From: Streptomyces sp. NRRL B-1140
GTDB taxonomy: Bacteria > Actinomycetota > Actinomycetes > Streptomycetales > Streptomycetaceae
Length of the DNA: 64,000 nt
NCBI RefSeq assembly: GCF_001280065.1
Contig: NZ_LGEA01000080.1
Coordinates: 1 to 64,000, forward strand
Direction of reading: 5' to 3'
The notes below the pieces were generated by a model. It did not search any database. It saw only the letters and a program-made list of their open reading frames with translations, and was not told the origin of the DNA. Shown here in pieces: positions 15,764-25,092 of the stretch; within the stretch, counting starts at the first letter, position 1; every line of letters starts with the position of its first letter. The position numbers were made by a program, and so were the translations under genes.

Positions 15764-17466
15764 GCCCCACCACCCTTTCCGCCGGTCCTGAACACGGGCA
15801 CGTCACCTTCCTGGGTGCCGGACCCGGAGATCCGGGACTACTTACTCTGCGCGCCGTGGAGGCGCTGGCGAGCGCGGACGTCCTCGTCGCCGAGCACGAG
15901 GTGCTCGACGTCGTACGTCAGCACGCCAGGCAAGGCGTCTCCGAGGTGCACACGGATCCCGATCCCTCCCAGGATCCGGCGCCGGGCACAGGAACGCCCC
16001 AGCTGACGGTAGTTGACGGCACGTCAACCACCGCCGCCGTCCCCGCGGTGCGGGATGCCGCACATCTTGTCATGGAGGCCGCGCGGGGCGGCAGGCGGGT
16101 CGTGCGTGCGGTGTCCGGGGACCCGGGCCTCGACACGTACGCCGCCGAGGAGATGCTGGCGTGCGCCGCCGCCGGGGTGCCCTTCGAGGTCGTCCCCGGT
16201 ATCGCGAGCGCCGTCGGTGTGCCCGCCTACGCCGGTGTGCCGCTGCGCGACGCGCAGGGCGCGGACGTGCGGTTCGTGGACGCGCGGACGGCGTCGGACC
16301 GGTGCTGGACGGAGGTCGGGGCGTCGGACGGCACGGTCGTCGTCTCCACGACGCTGGACTCCGTGGCGGCGGCCGCCGGCGAGCTCGTCTCCGCCGGGCG
16401 CAAGCCGGACACCCCGATGACGGTCACCGTCGCCGGTACGACCACGCGGCAGCGCACCTGGACCGCCACGCTCGGCACGATCGCGCAGACGCTGAAGCAG
16501 GCGAAGGTGCTGCCCTCGCCGGAGGGCGGCCGGCCGGTCATAGCCGTGGTCGGTGAGCGTTCCGCCGCCGCCCAGCGCGACCAGCTCGCGTGGTTCGAGT
16601 CCAAGCCGCTGTTCGGCTGGAAGGTGCTCGTGCCCCGCACGAAGGAGCAGGCGGCGTCGCTCTCCGACCAGCTGCGGTCGTACGGGGCCGTGCCGCACGA
16701 GGTGCCGACGATCGCCGTCGAGCCGCCGCGCACGCCCCAGCAGATGGAGCGCGCGGTCAAGGGGCTCGTCACGGGCCGCTACGAGTGGATCGCCTTCACC
16801 TCGGTCAACGCGGTCAAGGCCGTGCGGGAGAAGTTCGAGGAGTACGGGCTCGACGCGCGTGCCTTCGCGGGCATCAAGGTCGCGGCCGTGGGCGAGCAGA
16901 CGGCGAACGCGCTGATCGCGTTCGGTGTGAAGCCGGACCTGGTGCCCAGCGGCGAGCAGTCGGCCGCCGGTCTGCTGGAGGACTGGCCGCCCTACGACCC
17001 GGTCTTCGACCCGATCGACAGAGTGTTCCTGCCGCGTGCCGACATCGCCACGGAGACGCTGGTGGCCGGGCTGATCGAGCTCGGCTGGGAGGTCGACGAC
17101 GTGACGGCCTACCGGACCGTGCGGGCCTCGCCGCCGCCGGCGGAGACCCGTGAGGCGATCAAGGGCGGCGGTTTCGACGCCGTGCTGTTCACGTCGTCCT
17201 CCACCGTGCGGAACCTGGTCGGCATCGCCGGCAAGCCGCACAACGTCACGGTGATCGCGTGTATCGGCCCCGCCACGGCGAAGACCGCCGAGGAGCACGG
17301 GCTGCGGGTGGACGTCATGGCTCCCGAGCCGTCCGTCCACAAGCTGGCGGAGGCCCTGGCCGACTTCGGCGCGAAGCGCCGCACGGCGGCGGTGGAGGCC
17401 GGGGACCCGGTGACGCGGCCGAGCGAGCGGCGGCCGGGGGCACGGCGGAGGCGGTCGACGACCTGA
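15760..17466 (+). CDS. hemD: Fused uroporphyrinogen-III C-methyltransferase-like / uroporphyrinogen-III synthase
   Basis: A 568-residue two-domain protein. Residues ~12-260 have the tetrapyrrole methylase fold: VTFLGAGPGDPGLLTLRAVE, then VSGDPGL (~118-124), then FEVVPGIASAVGVPAYAGVP. Residues ~285-530 are uroporphyrinogen-III synthase (FGWKVLVPRTKEQAASLS, IAFTSVNAVKAV, FTSSSTVRNLVGI). The methylase half lacks the usual GGDPF(V)FGRG block and the DRLV motif of CobA/CysG, so siroheme methylation is doubtful while ring-D closure is likely intact. The TTG start overlaps the hemC stop (TTGA), completing a rex-hemACD operon with three 4-base overlaps. Confidence 0.93.
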   Translation: MSPTTLSAGPEHGHVTFLGAGPGDPGLLTLRAVEALASADVLVAEHEVLDVVRQHARQGVSEVHTDPDPSQDPAPGTGTPQLTVVDGTSTTAAVPAVRDAAHLVMEAARGGRRVVRAVSGDPGLDTYAAEEMLACAAAGVPFEVVPGIASAVGVPAYAGVPLRDAQGADVRFVDARTASDRCWTEVGASDGTVVVSTTLDSVAAAAGELVSAGRKPDTPMTVTVAGTTTRQRTWTATLGTIAQTLKQAKVLPSPEGGRPVIAVVGERSAAAQRDQLAWFESKPLFGWKVLVPRTKEQAASLSDQLRSYGAVPHEVPTIAVEPPRTPQQMERAVKGLVTGRYEWIAFTSVNAVKAVREKFEEYGLDARAFAGIKVAAVGEQTANALIAFGVKPDLVPSGEQSAAGLLEDWPPYDPVFDPIDRVFLPRADIATETLVAGLIELGWEVDDVTAYRTVRASPPPAETREAIKGGGFDAVLFTSSSTVRNLVGIAGKPHNVTVIACIGPATAKTAEEHGLRVDVMAPEPSVHKLAEALADFGAKRRTAAVEAGDPVTRPSERRPGARRRRSTT

Positions 17467-17506
17467 GCGGCGCCGGCCGCGCTACGGGTATTGCCTGTCG
17501 CTACGG

Positions 17507-18895
17507 CTACGCGGGTGTCACCGCGTGGCCGTAGCGCAGCAGGTTGTCCGGGTCGTAGACGGCCTTGTCGTGGCGTAGGCGGGCGTAGGCCTCCGGGGTC
17601 CAGGCGCGGGCGCGGTCCTGGTCGTCGCCGGGGGTGCCGTGGATGTTGACCATGGTGCGGCCCGTGCCGTACGGGGCCATGGCGTTGTACAGGCGGCGCG
17701 TCGCCTGTTCGACGGCCTCGGCGACGGGTGGGGCCGGCATGATGCCGACCGATTCCATGAAGTAGCGGGCGTCGCGGGCGCAGACGGCGTCCTCGACGGC
17801 CGACGGGCGGGCCAGCGCGCCGCCCATGTGGCGCAGTGAGGCGACCAGCAGCGGGTGGTCGGCGCCGGCCGCGGGGCCGACCTGCTCCAGGAACGTGTCG
17901 ACGGCCTCGGGCGGCAGGTCGCGCAGGAGCATGCAGCACTCCCGTGCCGGGAGCGGGTCCTGCGGTTCCATGTGGATGCGGTCCAGCGCCGCGTGGTCCA
18001 TCTCCTCGACCAGGTCGACGGCCACGGGTGCGGCTTGCCGCAGGGGCGCGAACAGGGCCTCCCCCTCGGCCGTGTCGCCCGGCCAGGCGATCGCGACCCG
18101 GGCCCAGAAGCCGCCGCGCAGGGGCTCGGGGATCTGGGGGATCGGCGGCAGGCGCAGGACCGAGAACATGCTGCACATCGCGTCGGGGACGGTGCGGGTC
18201 CAGTCCGTCCAGGCGCGCAGCAGGGCCCGGGCGTGCTCGGCGTGGCAGTACAGGCCGCCGCCGTAGAGGCGGGGCAGCGGCAGCAGTTCGGTGACCATCG
18301 AGGTGACGACGCCTACGTTGCCCTTGCCGCCGCGCAGCGCCCAGAACAGTTCCGGTTCGTGCCGGGGGTCCACCTCGCGCAGGTGCCCGTCCGGGGTGAC
18401 GACCTGGAAGGAGCGGACCAGGTCGGCGGCGAAGCCGTAGGCCCTGCCGAGGACCGGGAGCCCGCCGCCCAGGGTGTAGCCGACGGCGCCCGCGTCCGTG
18501 GAGGTGCCGCACAGGCCCGCCAGGCCGTGCGGGGCGGCCGCCGCCATGACGTGGCTCCACTTCGCGCCCGCGGCGACGGTGGCGGTGCGGGTGGTGGGGT
18601 CGACGTCCACGTCCGTCATACGGGCCGTGCTGATCAGCAGGCCGTGCTCGATCGGGAAGTTGGCGCCGTGGCCGGTGGCCTGGACGGCTACGGGGGTGTG
18701 GGTGGCGTGTGCCCAGCGCATGGCGGTGACGACGTCGTCGGGGCCGGTGGCTCCCACGACCACGTCCGGGGTGTGGAGGGCGGCCAGGTTGAAGCCGGTG
18801 ACCTCGTCGGCGTAGGCGGGGTCGCCGGGGCGCAGGACCGGGCCGTTGATCTCCGAGAGGGCGAAGAGGTCGGGGGTGTGGGGGTGGGTTGTCAT
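17507..18895 (-). CDS. FAD-linked oxidase with BBE domain (berberine bridge enzyme-like)
   Basis: A 462-residue flavoprotein of the PP-loop/VAO group. The covalent-FAD His is probably in [15 protein letters not shown] (~residue 76), the FAD-binding glycine run is [20 protein letters not shown], and the C-terminal BBE strand is [13 protein letters not shown]. The Cys that bicovalent members carry before the glycine run is replaced, so single covalent attachment is likely (inference). Such enzymes oxidise sugars or secondary metabolites. It is transcribed against the haem genes, lies between hemD and hemB, and shares a 177-base divergent promoter gap with hemB. The substrate is unknown. Confidence 0.85.
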   Translation of the reverse strand: MTTHPHTPDLFALSEINGPVLRPGDPAYADEVTGFNLAALHTPDVVVGATGPDDVVTAMRWAHATHTPVAVQATGHGANFPIEHGLLISTARMTDVDVDPTTRTATVAAGAKWSHVMAAAAPHGLAGLCGTSTDAGAVGYTLGGGLPVLGRAYGFAADLVRSFQVVTPDGHLREVDPRHEPELFWALRGGKGNVGVVTSMVTELLPLPRLYGGGLYCHAEHARALLRAWTDWTRTVPDAMCSMFSVLRLPPIPQIPEPLRGGFWARVAIAWPGDTAEGEALFAPLRQAAPVAVDLVEEMDHAALDRIHMEPQDPLPARECCMLLRDLPPEAVDTFLEQVGPAAGADHPLLVASLRHMGGALARPSAVEDAVCARDARYFMESVGIMPAPPVAEAVEQATRRLYNAMAPYGTGRTMVNIHGTPGDDQDRARAWTPEAYARLRHDKAVYDPDNLLRYGHAVTPA

Positions 18896-19072
18896 CGCGT
18901 CCTCCGTGGGGGCGTACGGAGGGACGGCGACGGTGTGGGGGCCGTCGGGGTCCTTGTTGTTTCAGGATGGACCTGGGGGGTGCCGGGCGCATTGCGGGGC
19001 TGTGCGCGTGCTCGCCCGGGGCCGACAGGACGTCGGCATCGGGGGGTTCGGGGCGGGCGTAGCGTAGAGGGC

Positions 19073-20071
19073 ATGACGACGTACGGATCTTTTCCCGGTA
19101 CTCGGCCGCGGCGGTTGCGGACCAACCCCGTGATGCGTCGGATGGTCGCCGAGACCCGACTGCACCCCGCCGATCTCATTCTCCCGGCCTTCGTGCGGGA
19201 GGGCGTCAGCGAGCCCGTGCCGATCGGTGCCATGCCGGGGGTCGTGCAGCACACCCGGGACAGTCTGAAGAAGGCCGCGGCGGAGGCGGTCGCGGCGGGG
19301 ATCTCCGGGATCATGCTGTTCGGCGTGCCGGAGGAGTCGAAGAAGGACGCGCTCGGGACGCCCGGGACCGACCCGGACGGGATCCTCCAGGTCGCCCTGC
19401 GGGACGTGCGGGCCGAGGTCGGCGACGACCTGCTCGTCATGTCCGACCTGTGCCTCGACGAGACCACCGACCACGGGCACTGCGGCGTCCTCGACGAGCA
19501 GGGGCGGGTCGACAACGACGCCACCCTGGAGCGGTACGCCGAGATGGCCCAGGTGCAGGCCGACGCCGGCGCCCATGTCGTCGGTCCCAGCGGGATGATG
19601 GACGGGCAGGTCGGGGTCGTCCGCGACGCACTCGACCAGATCGGGCGCGAGGACGTCGCGATCCTCGCCTACACCGTGAAGTACGCCTCCGCCTTCTACG
19701 GGCCCTTCCGGGAGGCCGTCGGCTCGTCCCTGCGAGGGGATCGGAAGACGTACCAGCAGGATCCCGCGAACGTGCGTGAGTCGCTGCGCGAGCTCGCCCT
19801 CGATCTGGAGGAGGGCGCCGACATGGTGATGGTCAAGCCGGCCGGACCTTACCTGGACATCCTCGCCCGCGTCTCGGACGCCGTGGACGTGCCGGTCGCC
19901 GCGTACCAGATCTCCGGCGAGTACTCGATGATCGAGGCCGCCGCCGAGAAGGGCTGGATCGACCGGGACCGGGCGATCATGGAGTCCCTGACCGGCATCC
20001 GGCGGGCCGGTGCGCGCAGCATCCTCACCTACTGGGCCACCGAGGTGGCCCAGAAGCTCAAGGAGCAGTAG
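19073..20071 (+). CDS. hemB: Delta-aminolevulinic acid dehydratase (porphobilinogen synthase)
   Basis: A 332-residue enzyme that condenses two 5-aminolevulinates into porphobilinogen. Schiff-base lysines are K203 ([13 protein letters not shown]) and K255 ([13 protein letters not shown]). The metal-site segment is [17 protein letters not shown], where Asp replaces the second Cys of zinc-dependent enzymes, so a Mg-type, zinc-independent enzyme is expected. Unlike hemACD it has its own start region. An opposite-strand flavin oxidase gene separates it from hemD. Confidence 0.96.
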   Translation: MTTYGSFPGTRPRRLRTNPVMRRMVAETRLHPADLILPAFVREGVSEPVPIGAMPGVVQHTRDSLKKAAAEAVAAGISGIMLFGVPEESKKDALGTPGTDPDGILQVALRDVRAEVGDDLLVMSDLCLDETTDHGHCGVLDEQGRVDNDATLERYAEMAQVQADAGAHVVGPSGMMDGQVGVVRDALDQIGREDVAILAYTVKYASAFYGPFREAVGSSLRGDRKTYQQDPANVRESLRELALDLEEGADMVMVKPAGPYLDILARVSDAVDVPVAAYQISGEYSMIEAAAEKGWIDRDRAIMESLTGIRRAGARSILTYWATEVAQKLKEQ

Positions 20072-20081
20072 GTCCCGGTCG

Positions 20082-20783
20082 TCAGTAGGACAGCGCGTCG
20101 TCCATGTCGCGCAGCCAGTAGGTGACCTTCAGGGTGCTGTCGTAGTACACGCCCTTGGCCGGCAGGGCCGGGACCGCCGAGGGGCCGCCGTCGCTGTTCG
20201 GCGTGTAGCCCTGGAAGCCGACCGTGAGCTTGCGGCCGGTGGTGCCCCACTCGCCGCTGCCGTCGGCCGCCGACAGCGAGACGCCCGCGTAGCCGGACTC
20301 GCCGGGGGCCAGGGTCGTCACCGCCTGCGGCTGGGAGTCCTCGATCGGCTGCGGCGCCCACTGCATCTCGTCGAAGCGCAGCGTCGGGTAGTAGGTGAGG
20401 TCGCACGTCTTCGACCCGGTGTTCTTCACCGTGAGCAGCATGTGGTTGACGGGGCGGCGGACCGGCTGGGCGGTGACGGTGGTGTTGGAGCCGTTGCACA
20501 GGACACGGGCCGCCGCGGCGCCCTTCGCGTCCTTCGCGCTCTTCCGGCCGGCCTGGGCGGCCTGTGTGCCCCTCGCCTGCGTGTCCCCCGCACCGCTGCC
20601 GCCCGCGGTGCCGTGCTCGTCCTGCCCGTTGCTGTCGCTCCCGGTCGGCTGCGTCGCCGGGACGGTCGCCGAGGCCGGCTCGGGGTGGGCGGCTCCCTCG
20701 TCCTTCGTGCCCGTGCCGTTCTGGCATGCCGTCAGGGCGAGGGCGGCCAGGAGGGCGACGGGAAGGGCGCGGTACTTGCGCAT
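20082..20783 (-). CDS. DUF4232 lipoprotein
   Basis: A 233-residue exported lipoprotein. The signal is MRKYRALPVALLAALALTAC with lipobox Cys20, then a ~65-residue Ser/Gly/Ala-rich linker. The DUF4232 beta-domain holds LCNGSNTTVTAQPVRRPVN, NTGSKTCDLTYYP and LAPGESGYAGVSL. The two conserved cysteines of DUF4232 are present. Function is unknown; the domain is common on Streptomyces surface lipoproteins. An AAAGGA ribosome-binding site lies 8 bases before the ATG. It is divergent from the HTH membrane protein gene at 21012, with a 228-base shared upstream region. Confidence 0.85.
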   Translation of the reverse strand: MRKYRALPVALLAALALTACQNGTGTKDEGAAHPEPASATVPATQPTGSDSNGQDEHGTAGGSGAGDTQARGTQAAQAGRKSAKDAKGAAAARVLCNGSNTTVTAQPVRRPVNHMLLTVKNTGSKTCDLTYYPTLRFDEMQWAPQPIEDSQPQAVTTLAPGESGYAGVSLSAADGSGEWGTTGRKLTVGFQGYTPNSDGGPSAVPALPAKGVYYDSTLKVTYWLRDMDDALSY

Positions 20784-21011
20784 GCTTGCGTTTCCTTTCG
20801 GACAAAGGCGCTGGGTCAGCAGGCCCGGGTGGGTCGCGCTGCCGGTGGGCCGGGAGCGGCGTGCTTGGATGACCAGAGCTTGTGCGGTGATCCGTCCCGG
20901 CCGCCAGACCAGGCGGGACATCAGGGATGCTGGAACGCCCGCACATGCTCTGACCAGGGACAACAGTCATTCCCTGGAACGGGGGAACGGGACACGGGGC
21001 ATGGAGGGGCA

Positions 21012-22379
21012 GTGTCGGAAGGCACGACCGCGGGAGAATTCGCCGCGCTGTTGGGGGAGTTGAAGGAGCGCTCGGGGCTGAGCTACGGGGTGCTCGCCAA
21101 GCGGCTCCACATGAGTACGTCGACGCTGCACCGGTACTGCAACGGGGACGCGGTGCCGACCGATTACGCGCCGGTGGAGCGGCTCGCCCGGCTGTGCAAG
21201 GCGTCGCCCACGGAACTGGTCGAGCTGCACCGGCGGTGGGTGCTGGCGGACGCCGGGCGAGTGCGCAAGGGGAGCGGCGGTACGAGGCCTGGGGGTACGG
21301 GGAGCGGCGCTGCGGAGGTGACCTCCGCCGTGGACGCCGACGTACCCGCACCGGACGGGTCCGCCGATGCCGACGCACTCCCGCCGGAGGAGTCCCCGGA
21401 CACCGGCGTCTCCGCGCCGGAGCAGCACGCGGTCCGGAGCCGTCGTCGTGCGGTCCTCGCCGGGGTCGCCGCCGCCGTGGTCCTCGGTGGGGTCGGCCTC
21501 GCCGTGGCCGTCCCCTCGGGCGGCGACGAGGAGGGGCGGCGCGGAGCGGCGGTGGCCTCCGGCGCTGCCGGCGGGCCGGAGAAGGAGGGCACGGCGGCCT
21601 CCGTGTCGCCCTCGGCCCCTTCGCCCTCCAAGGGCGGCGACAAGAGCGTGCGCAAGGTCGGGGAGAAGGAGCAGAAGGAGGAGAAGGCGCGTGCCTCCGC
21701 GCCTCCCCCTTCGGCATCCGCCACCGGCGGGGGCGATCACCCGGGCGGTGGTGACGCCGCCCCCGCCGCTGTTCCCCTCACCGTGACCACGGAACCGCAC
21801 GCCTGGGAAAGCCCCTGTTCCCAGCGCTACCTGGTGAATCTGCCGCCGGGGCAGGTCAAGCCGCCGCCGGCGGAACCGGGCGCGCCCGGCTGGGTCGCGG
21901 CGATGGCGGCCGTTCCCTCGGGGGAGCAGTTCCTGAAACTGACCGTGCAGGGGAAGGGCAAGGAGACCGTGGTCGTCAAGGGGCTGACGGTCCGGATGGC
22001 CGGCAAGAGGGCGCCGCTCGCCTGGAACGACTACGCCATGGGATATCCGGGCGTCGGGTGCGGCGGCGGCGTGCCCACCAGGTTCTTCACGGTCGCCCTC
22101 GACGCCATGCGTCCCGCGGTGGTGCCGGACGCGGGGCACGCGGACTTCCCCTTCAAGGTGAGTGAGTCCGACCCCGAGATGTACTACATCCGGGCCGACG
22201 CCTCCGCGTACGACGTCAGCTGGTACCTGGAGCTGCGGTGGTCCAGCGGGGGCCGGACGGGCACGCTGACCGTGGACGACCACGGCCGGCCCTTCCGTAC
22301 GAGCGGCAACAACGGGCGTCCGGCCTACGAGTTCCCGCTGGGCGGCGAGAAGTGGGTCGAGGAGGGGACCACGGAGTAG
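21012..22379 (+). CDS. XRE-type HTH membrane protein with extracytoplasmic domain
   Basis: A 455-residue protein. The cytosolic N-terminus has an XRE helix-turn-helix (about residues 8-65: YGVLAKRLHMSTSTLHRYCN). Then come a polar linker, one membrane segment near 147-168 (RAVLAGVAAAVVLGGVGLAV), a low-complexity Pro/Ser/Lys linker and a C-terminal beta-rich domain with GVGCGGGVPTRFF and MYYIRADASAYDVSWYLELR. The order HTH-TM-sensor suggests a one-component membrane signal transducer. The ligand is unknown. The GTG follows GGAGGGG. The divergent DUF4232 lipoprotein is a plausible partner or target (inference). Confidence 0.82.
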   Translation: MSEGTTAGEFAALLGELKERSGLSYGVLAKRLHMSTSTLHRYCNGDAVPTDYAPVERLARLCKASPTELVELHRRWVLADAGRVRKGSGGTRPGGTGSGAAEVTSAVDADVPAPDGSADADALPPEESPDTGVSAPEQHAVRSRRRAVLAGVAAAVVLGGVGLAVAVPSGGDEEGRRGAAVASGAAGGPEKEGTAASVSPSAPSPSKGGDKSVRKVGEKEQKEEKARASAPPPSASATGGGDHPGGGDAAPAAVPLTVTTEPHAWESPCSQRYLVNLPPGQVKPPPAEPGAPGWVAAMAAVPSGEQFLKLTVQGKGKETVVVKGLTVRMAGKRAPLAWNDYAMGYPGVGCGGGVPTRFFTVALDAMRPAVVPDAGHADFPFKVSESDPEMYYIRADASAYDVSWYLELRWSSGGRTGTLTVDDHGRPFRTSGNNGRPAYEFPLGGEKWVEEGTTE

Positions 22380-22395
22380 TCGTGCGGCGGTGGCC

Positions 22396-22761
22396 TCAGT
22401 GGAACTCGTGGACCAGCTCGATCTCTCCGACGATGTGGGCGTTGAACTCGTCGAGTTCCTCGGCCGGGACCCACAGCTCCAGGATGGTGCGGCCGCCGGC
22501 CTGCCGGACCGGGTAGCGGGCGAGGAAGTCGGTGTCGACCTCGAACCGGGTGACGAAACCGGCGCCGTCGTGCTTCACGTTCCAGTCGCGGGCGATCTTG
22601 ATGGCGTAGTCCTCGTCGAGGACCGGGTAGAAGATCGGCTGCTCGGGGAGCCGGGGTGGCCAGGCGCGCCAGTCGAGGTCCCGGACCAGGTCCAGCTCCT
22701 TGGGGCCGGTGGGTCGCCAGAGGGTCGTCGTCGCTCGGCTTTCGTTCCGCACGGGCACCAT
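22396..22761 (-). CDS. ADP-ribosylation/crystallin J1-annotated small conserved protein
   Basis: A 121-residue protein with WRPTGPKELDLVRDLDWRAW, RLPEQPIFYPVLDEDYAIKI and GAGFVTRFEVDTDFLARYPV. It belongs to a small actinobacterial family usually labelled ADP-ribosylation/crystallin J1. None of the acidic ADP-ribosylglycohydrolase metal motifs is visible, so the label should not be read as an activity. ATG 22761 gives the usual N-terminus. A 20-residue in-frame extension upstream looks non-coding. Divergent from the methyltransferase gene. Confidence 0.7.
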   Translation of the reverse strand: MVPVRNESRATTTLWRPTGPKELDLVRDLDWRAWPPRLPEQPIFYPVLDEDYAIKIARDWNVKHDGAGFVTRFEVDTDFLARYPVRQAGGRTILELWVPAEELDEFNAHIVGEIELVHEFH

Positions 22762-22838
22762 CAAATCAGTTGAACCGTTAGGTTGTTGACCGTCGTAGTG
22801 GTTGTTGGTTGAACTACACACTCTTCAGGGAGACGTCC

Positions 22839-23741
22839 ATGTCCGCTGACGCCCTCAGTCAGGATCCCGCCGAGCTGCAGAGGAGGATCGACAGCAGCAA
22901 GGCGCACCCGGCACGGGTCTACGACGTCTTCCTCGGCGGCAAGGACCACTACCCAGCCGACCGGGACGCCGCCGCCGCCGCGCTCGCCGCCAACCCGCGC
23001 GGGTACCTCGACGTCCGGCACAACCGCGACTTCCTCCGGCGCGCGGTGACCACGCTCGTGGAACAGGACGGCATCCGGCAGTTCCTCGACATCGGCACCG
23101 GGCTGCCCACCGCCGAGAACGTCCACCAGATCGCCCAGCGCGTCACACCCGAGTCGCGGGTCGTGTACGTCGACAACGATCCCGTGGTGCTCGCGCACGC
23201 GCGTGCCCTGCTCACCAGCGGCCCCGAGGGACGCACGGACTACATCGACGCCGACCTCCGGGACCCGGACCGCATCCTCGAACAGGCCGCCAAGACCCTG
23301 GACTTCGACCAGCCGGTGGCGCTCTGCCTGGTCGCGATCCTGCACTTCGTCGCCGACGAGGAGGCCTATCCGCTGGTGAGCGGGCTGCTCGACGAACTGC
23401 CCGTCGGCAGCCGACTGGTACTGAGCCACCTCACCGACGACCTCAACCCCGAGAACATCCGCGCGGTCCAACGCACCTACACCGAACGCGGCTTCACCTT
23501 CGTGCTGCGCTCGCGGGCCGACGTCGAGCGGTTCTTCACCGAGAGCCGGCTGGAGATCACCGACCCGGGGGTCGTCCCCGCACACCGCTGGCGGCCCGAC
23601 CACGCCGCCCCCGTCCCCGAGCAGCCGGAGGAGTCCTTCCTCGCCGGGCTGGAGGAGATCGAGAAGGTGCGGTACCGCGACATCAACGACGTCACGGACG
23701 CGGACATCAACGTGTACGCGGCGATCGGCACCAAGGGGTGA
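22839..23741 (+). CDS. SAM-dependent methyltransferase, DUF574 (methyltransf_19) family
   Basis: A 300-residue protein of the Streptomyces-expanded DUF574 family. The N-terminal signature is IDSSKAHPARVYDVFLGGKD and NRDFLRRAV. The SAM motif I is FLDIGTGLPTAENVHQIA, followed by VVYVDNDPVVLAHARAL. Members of this large paralogous family are predicted small-molecule methyltransferases; substrates are unknown. GGGAGACG precedes the ATG by about 5 bases. The upstream region 22765-22816 has repeated GTTGTTG and GTTGAAC units. Confidence 0.85.
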   Translation: MSADALSQDPAELQRRIDSSKAHPARVYDVFLGGKDHYPADRDAAAAALAANPRGYLDVRHNRDFLRRAVTTLVEQDGIRQFLDIGTGLPTAENVHQIAQRVTPESRVVYVDNDPVVLAHARALLTSGPEGRTDYIDADLRDPDRILEQAAKTLDFDQPVALCLVAILHFVADEEAYPLVSGLLDELPVGSRLVLSHLTDDLNPENIRAVQRTYTERGFTFVLRSRADVERFFTESRLEITDPGVVPAHRWRPDHAAPVPEQPEESFLAGLEEIEKVRYRDINDVTDADINVYAAIGTKG

Positions 23742-23859
23742 GCCCTGGTGCGCCGGGTGTCCGGCGGGGCGTCCGGATCCCGGAAACCTGCTTGTAGACG
23801 GCACGTACTTCTCTAGGCTGCGGGACACCAGGCGTCACCGCAGCCCGAGGAGCCGACTC

Positions 23860-25092
23860 ATGACCGTCGCCGAACCCCTGCCCACCCACTCTCCCGTGCC
23901 GCCCCTGGCCGCGCGGGCGCAGGCCGTCGGCGGCTCTCCCGTACGCGACATCCTCGCCGTCACCGCCCGCCCCGAGGTGATCAACTTCGCGGGCGGGCTC
24001 CCGGCACCGGAGCTGTTCGACGCCCGGGGCATCGCCGCGGCCTACGAGGCCGTGCTCGCCGAGGCGCCCGCGCGGGCGCTGCAGTACTCCACCACCGAGG
24101 GCGAACCCGCGCTGCGGGACGCGCTCGCCGCCCGCACCACCGCGCGCGGTCTGCCGACCGGCCCCGACGACCTGCTCGTCACCACCGGCTCGCAGCAGGC
24201 CCTTTCGCTCCTTGCCACCGCCCTCCTCGAACCGGGCGACACCGTCCTCGTCGAGAACCCCTGCTATCTGGCGGCACTGCAGGCCTTCGGCTTCGCCGGG
24301 GCACGGATCGTGGCCGTACCCGGCGACGAACACGGCGTCGGCCCCGGGGCCCTGGAGGAACTCGTCGTGCGGGAGCGGCCCAAGCTGCTCTACACGGTGC
24401 CCACCTTCCAGAACCCCACCGGCCGGACCCTGCCCGCCGAACGCCGCGCCGCCGTGGCCGCCGTCGCCGCGCGGCGCGGCCTGTGGATCGTCGAGGACGA
24501 CCCCTACGGCGAGCTGCGCTACGAGGGTGAGTGCGTGCCGTGGATCGCCGTCCAGCCGGGCGCCGAGGACCGGACCGTGCTGCTCGGCAGCTTCTCCAAG
24601 GTCATGGCGCCCGGGCTGCGGCTGGGCTGGCTGCGGGCGCCCGGGGAGCTGAGGCGGGCCTGTGCCGTCGCCAAGCAGGCCGCCGACCTGCACACCCCGA
24701 CGGTCAACCAGCTCGCCGCGGCCCGCTATGTGGCCGACCACGACCTCGACGCCCATGTCGCCCGCGTCGCCGGCGTGTACCGAGAACGCCGCGACGCGAT
24801 GCTCTGCGGACTGGCCGGGGCGCTGCCCGAGGGGTCGGTCTGGAACCGGCCCGAGGGCGGCATGTTCCTCTGGGCGCGCCTGCCGGAGCCGTACGACACG
24901 ACGGCCCTGCTGCCGCAGGTGGTCCGGCACGACGTGGCCTACGTCCCCGGCGCGCCCTTCTACGCCGGCCCGCCCGACCGGACGACCCTGCGGCTGTGCT
25001 TCGTGACGCAGACGCCCGAGGAGATCGGGGAGGGGCTGCGCCGGCTGGGGGAGGGGCTCAGTCCCACCAGAAGTGCCAAGTCCGCTGGTTGA
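23860..25092 (+). CDS. PLP-dependent aminotransferase, fold type I (LysN/2-aminoadipate aminotransferase-like)
   Basis: A 410-residue class I/II aminotransferase without an HTH extension. Cofactor loop TTGSQQALSLLATALLEPG, substrate strand VENPCYLAALQAF, VPTFQNPTGRTL, Asp in VEDDPYGELRY and the Schiff-base Lys in LLGSFSKVMAPGLRLGW. The pattern fits aromatic/2-aminoadipate aminotransferases. GAGGAG precedes the ATG. Its last 35 bases are overlapped tail-to-tail by the DUF4253 gene on the other strand. Confidence 0.88.
   Translation: MTVAEPLPTHSPVPPLAARAQAVGGSPVRDILAVTARPEVINFAGGLPAPELFDARGIAAAYEAVLAEAPARALQYSTTEGEPALRDALAARTTARGLPTGPDDLLVTTGSQQALSLLATALLEPGDTVLVENPCYLAALQAFGFAGARIVAVPGDEHGVGPGALEELVVRERPKLLYTVPTFQNPTGRTLPAERRAAVAAVAARRGLWIVEDDPYGELRYEGECVPWIAVQPGAEDRTVLLGSFSKVMAPGLRLGWLRAPGELRRACAVAKQAADLHTPTVNQLAAARYVADHDLDAHVARVAGVYRERRDAMLCGLAGALPEGSVWNRPEGGMFLWARLPEPYDTTALLPQVVRHDVAYVPGAPFYAGPPDRTTLRLCFVTQTPEEIGEGLRRLGEGLSPTRSAKSAG

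Noticed and set aside
13933..17466. 1177-codon open frame running from inside hemA through hemC into hemD
   Set aside because: Its first two thirds is an out-of-frame shadow of hemA and hemC; only the last 568 codons (hemD) are real, starting at the TTG at 15760.
22396..22761. True ADP-ribosylglycohydrolase
   Set aside because: Far too short and without the paired acidic metal motifs; the common label was kept only as an annotation tradition.
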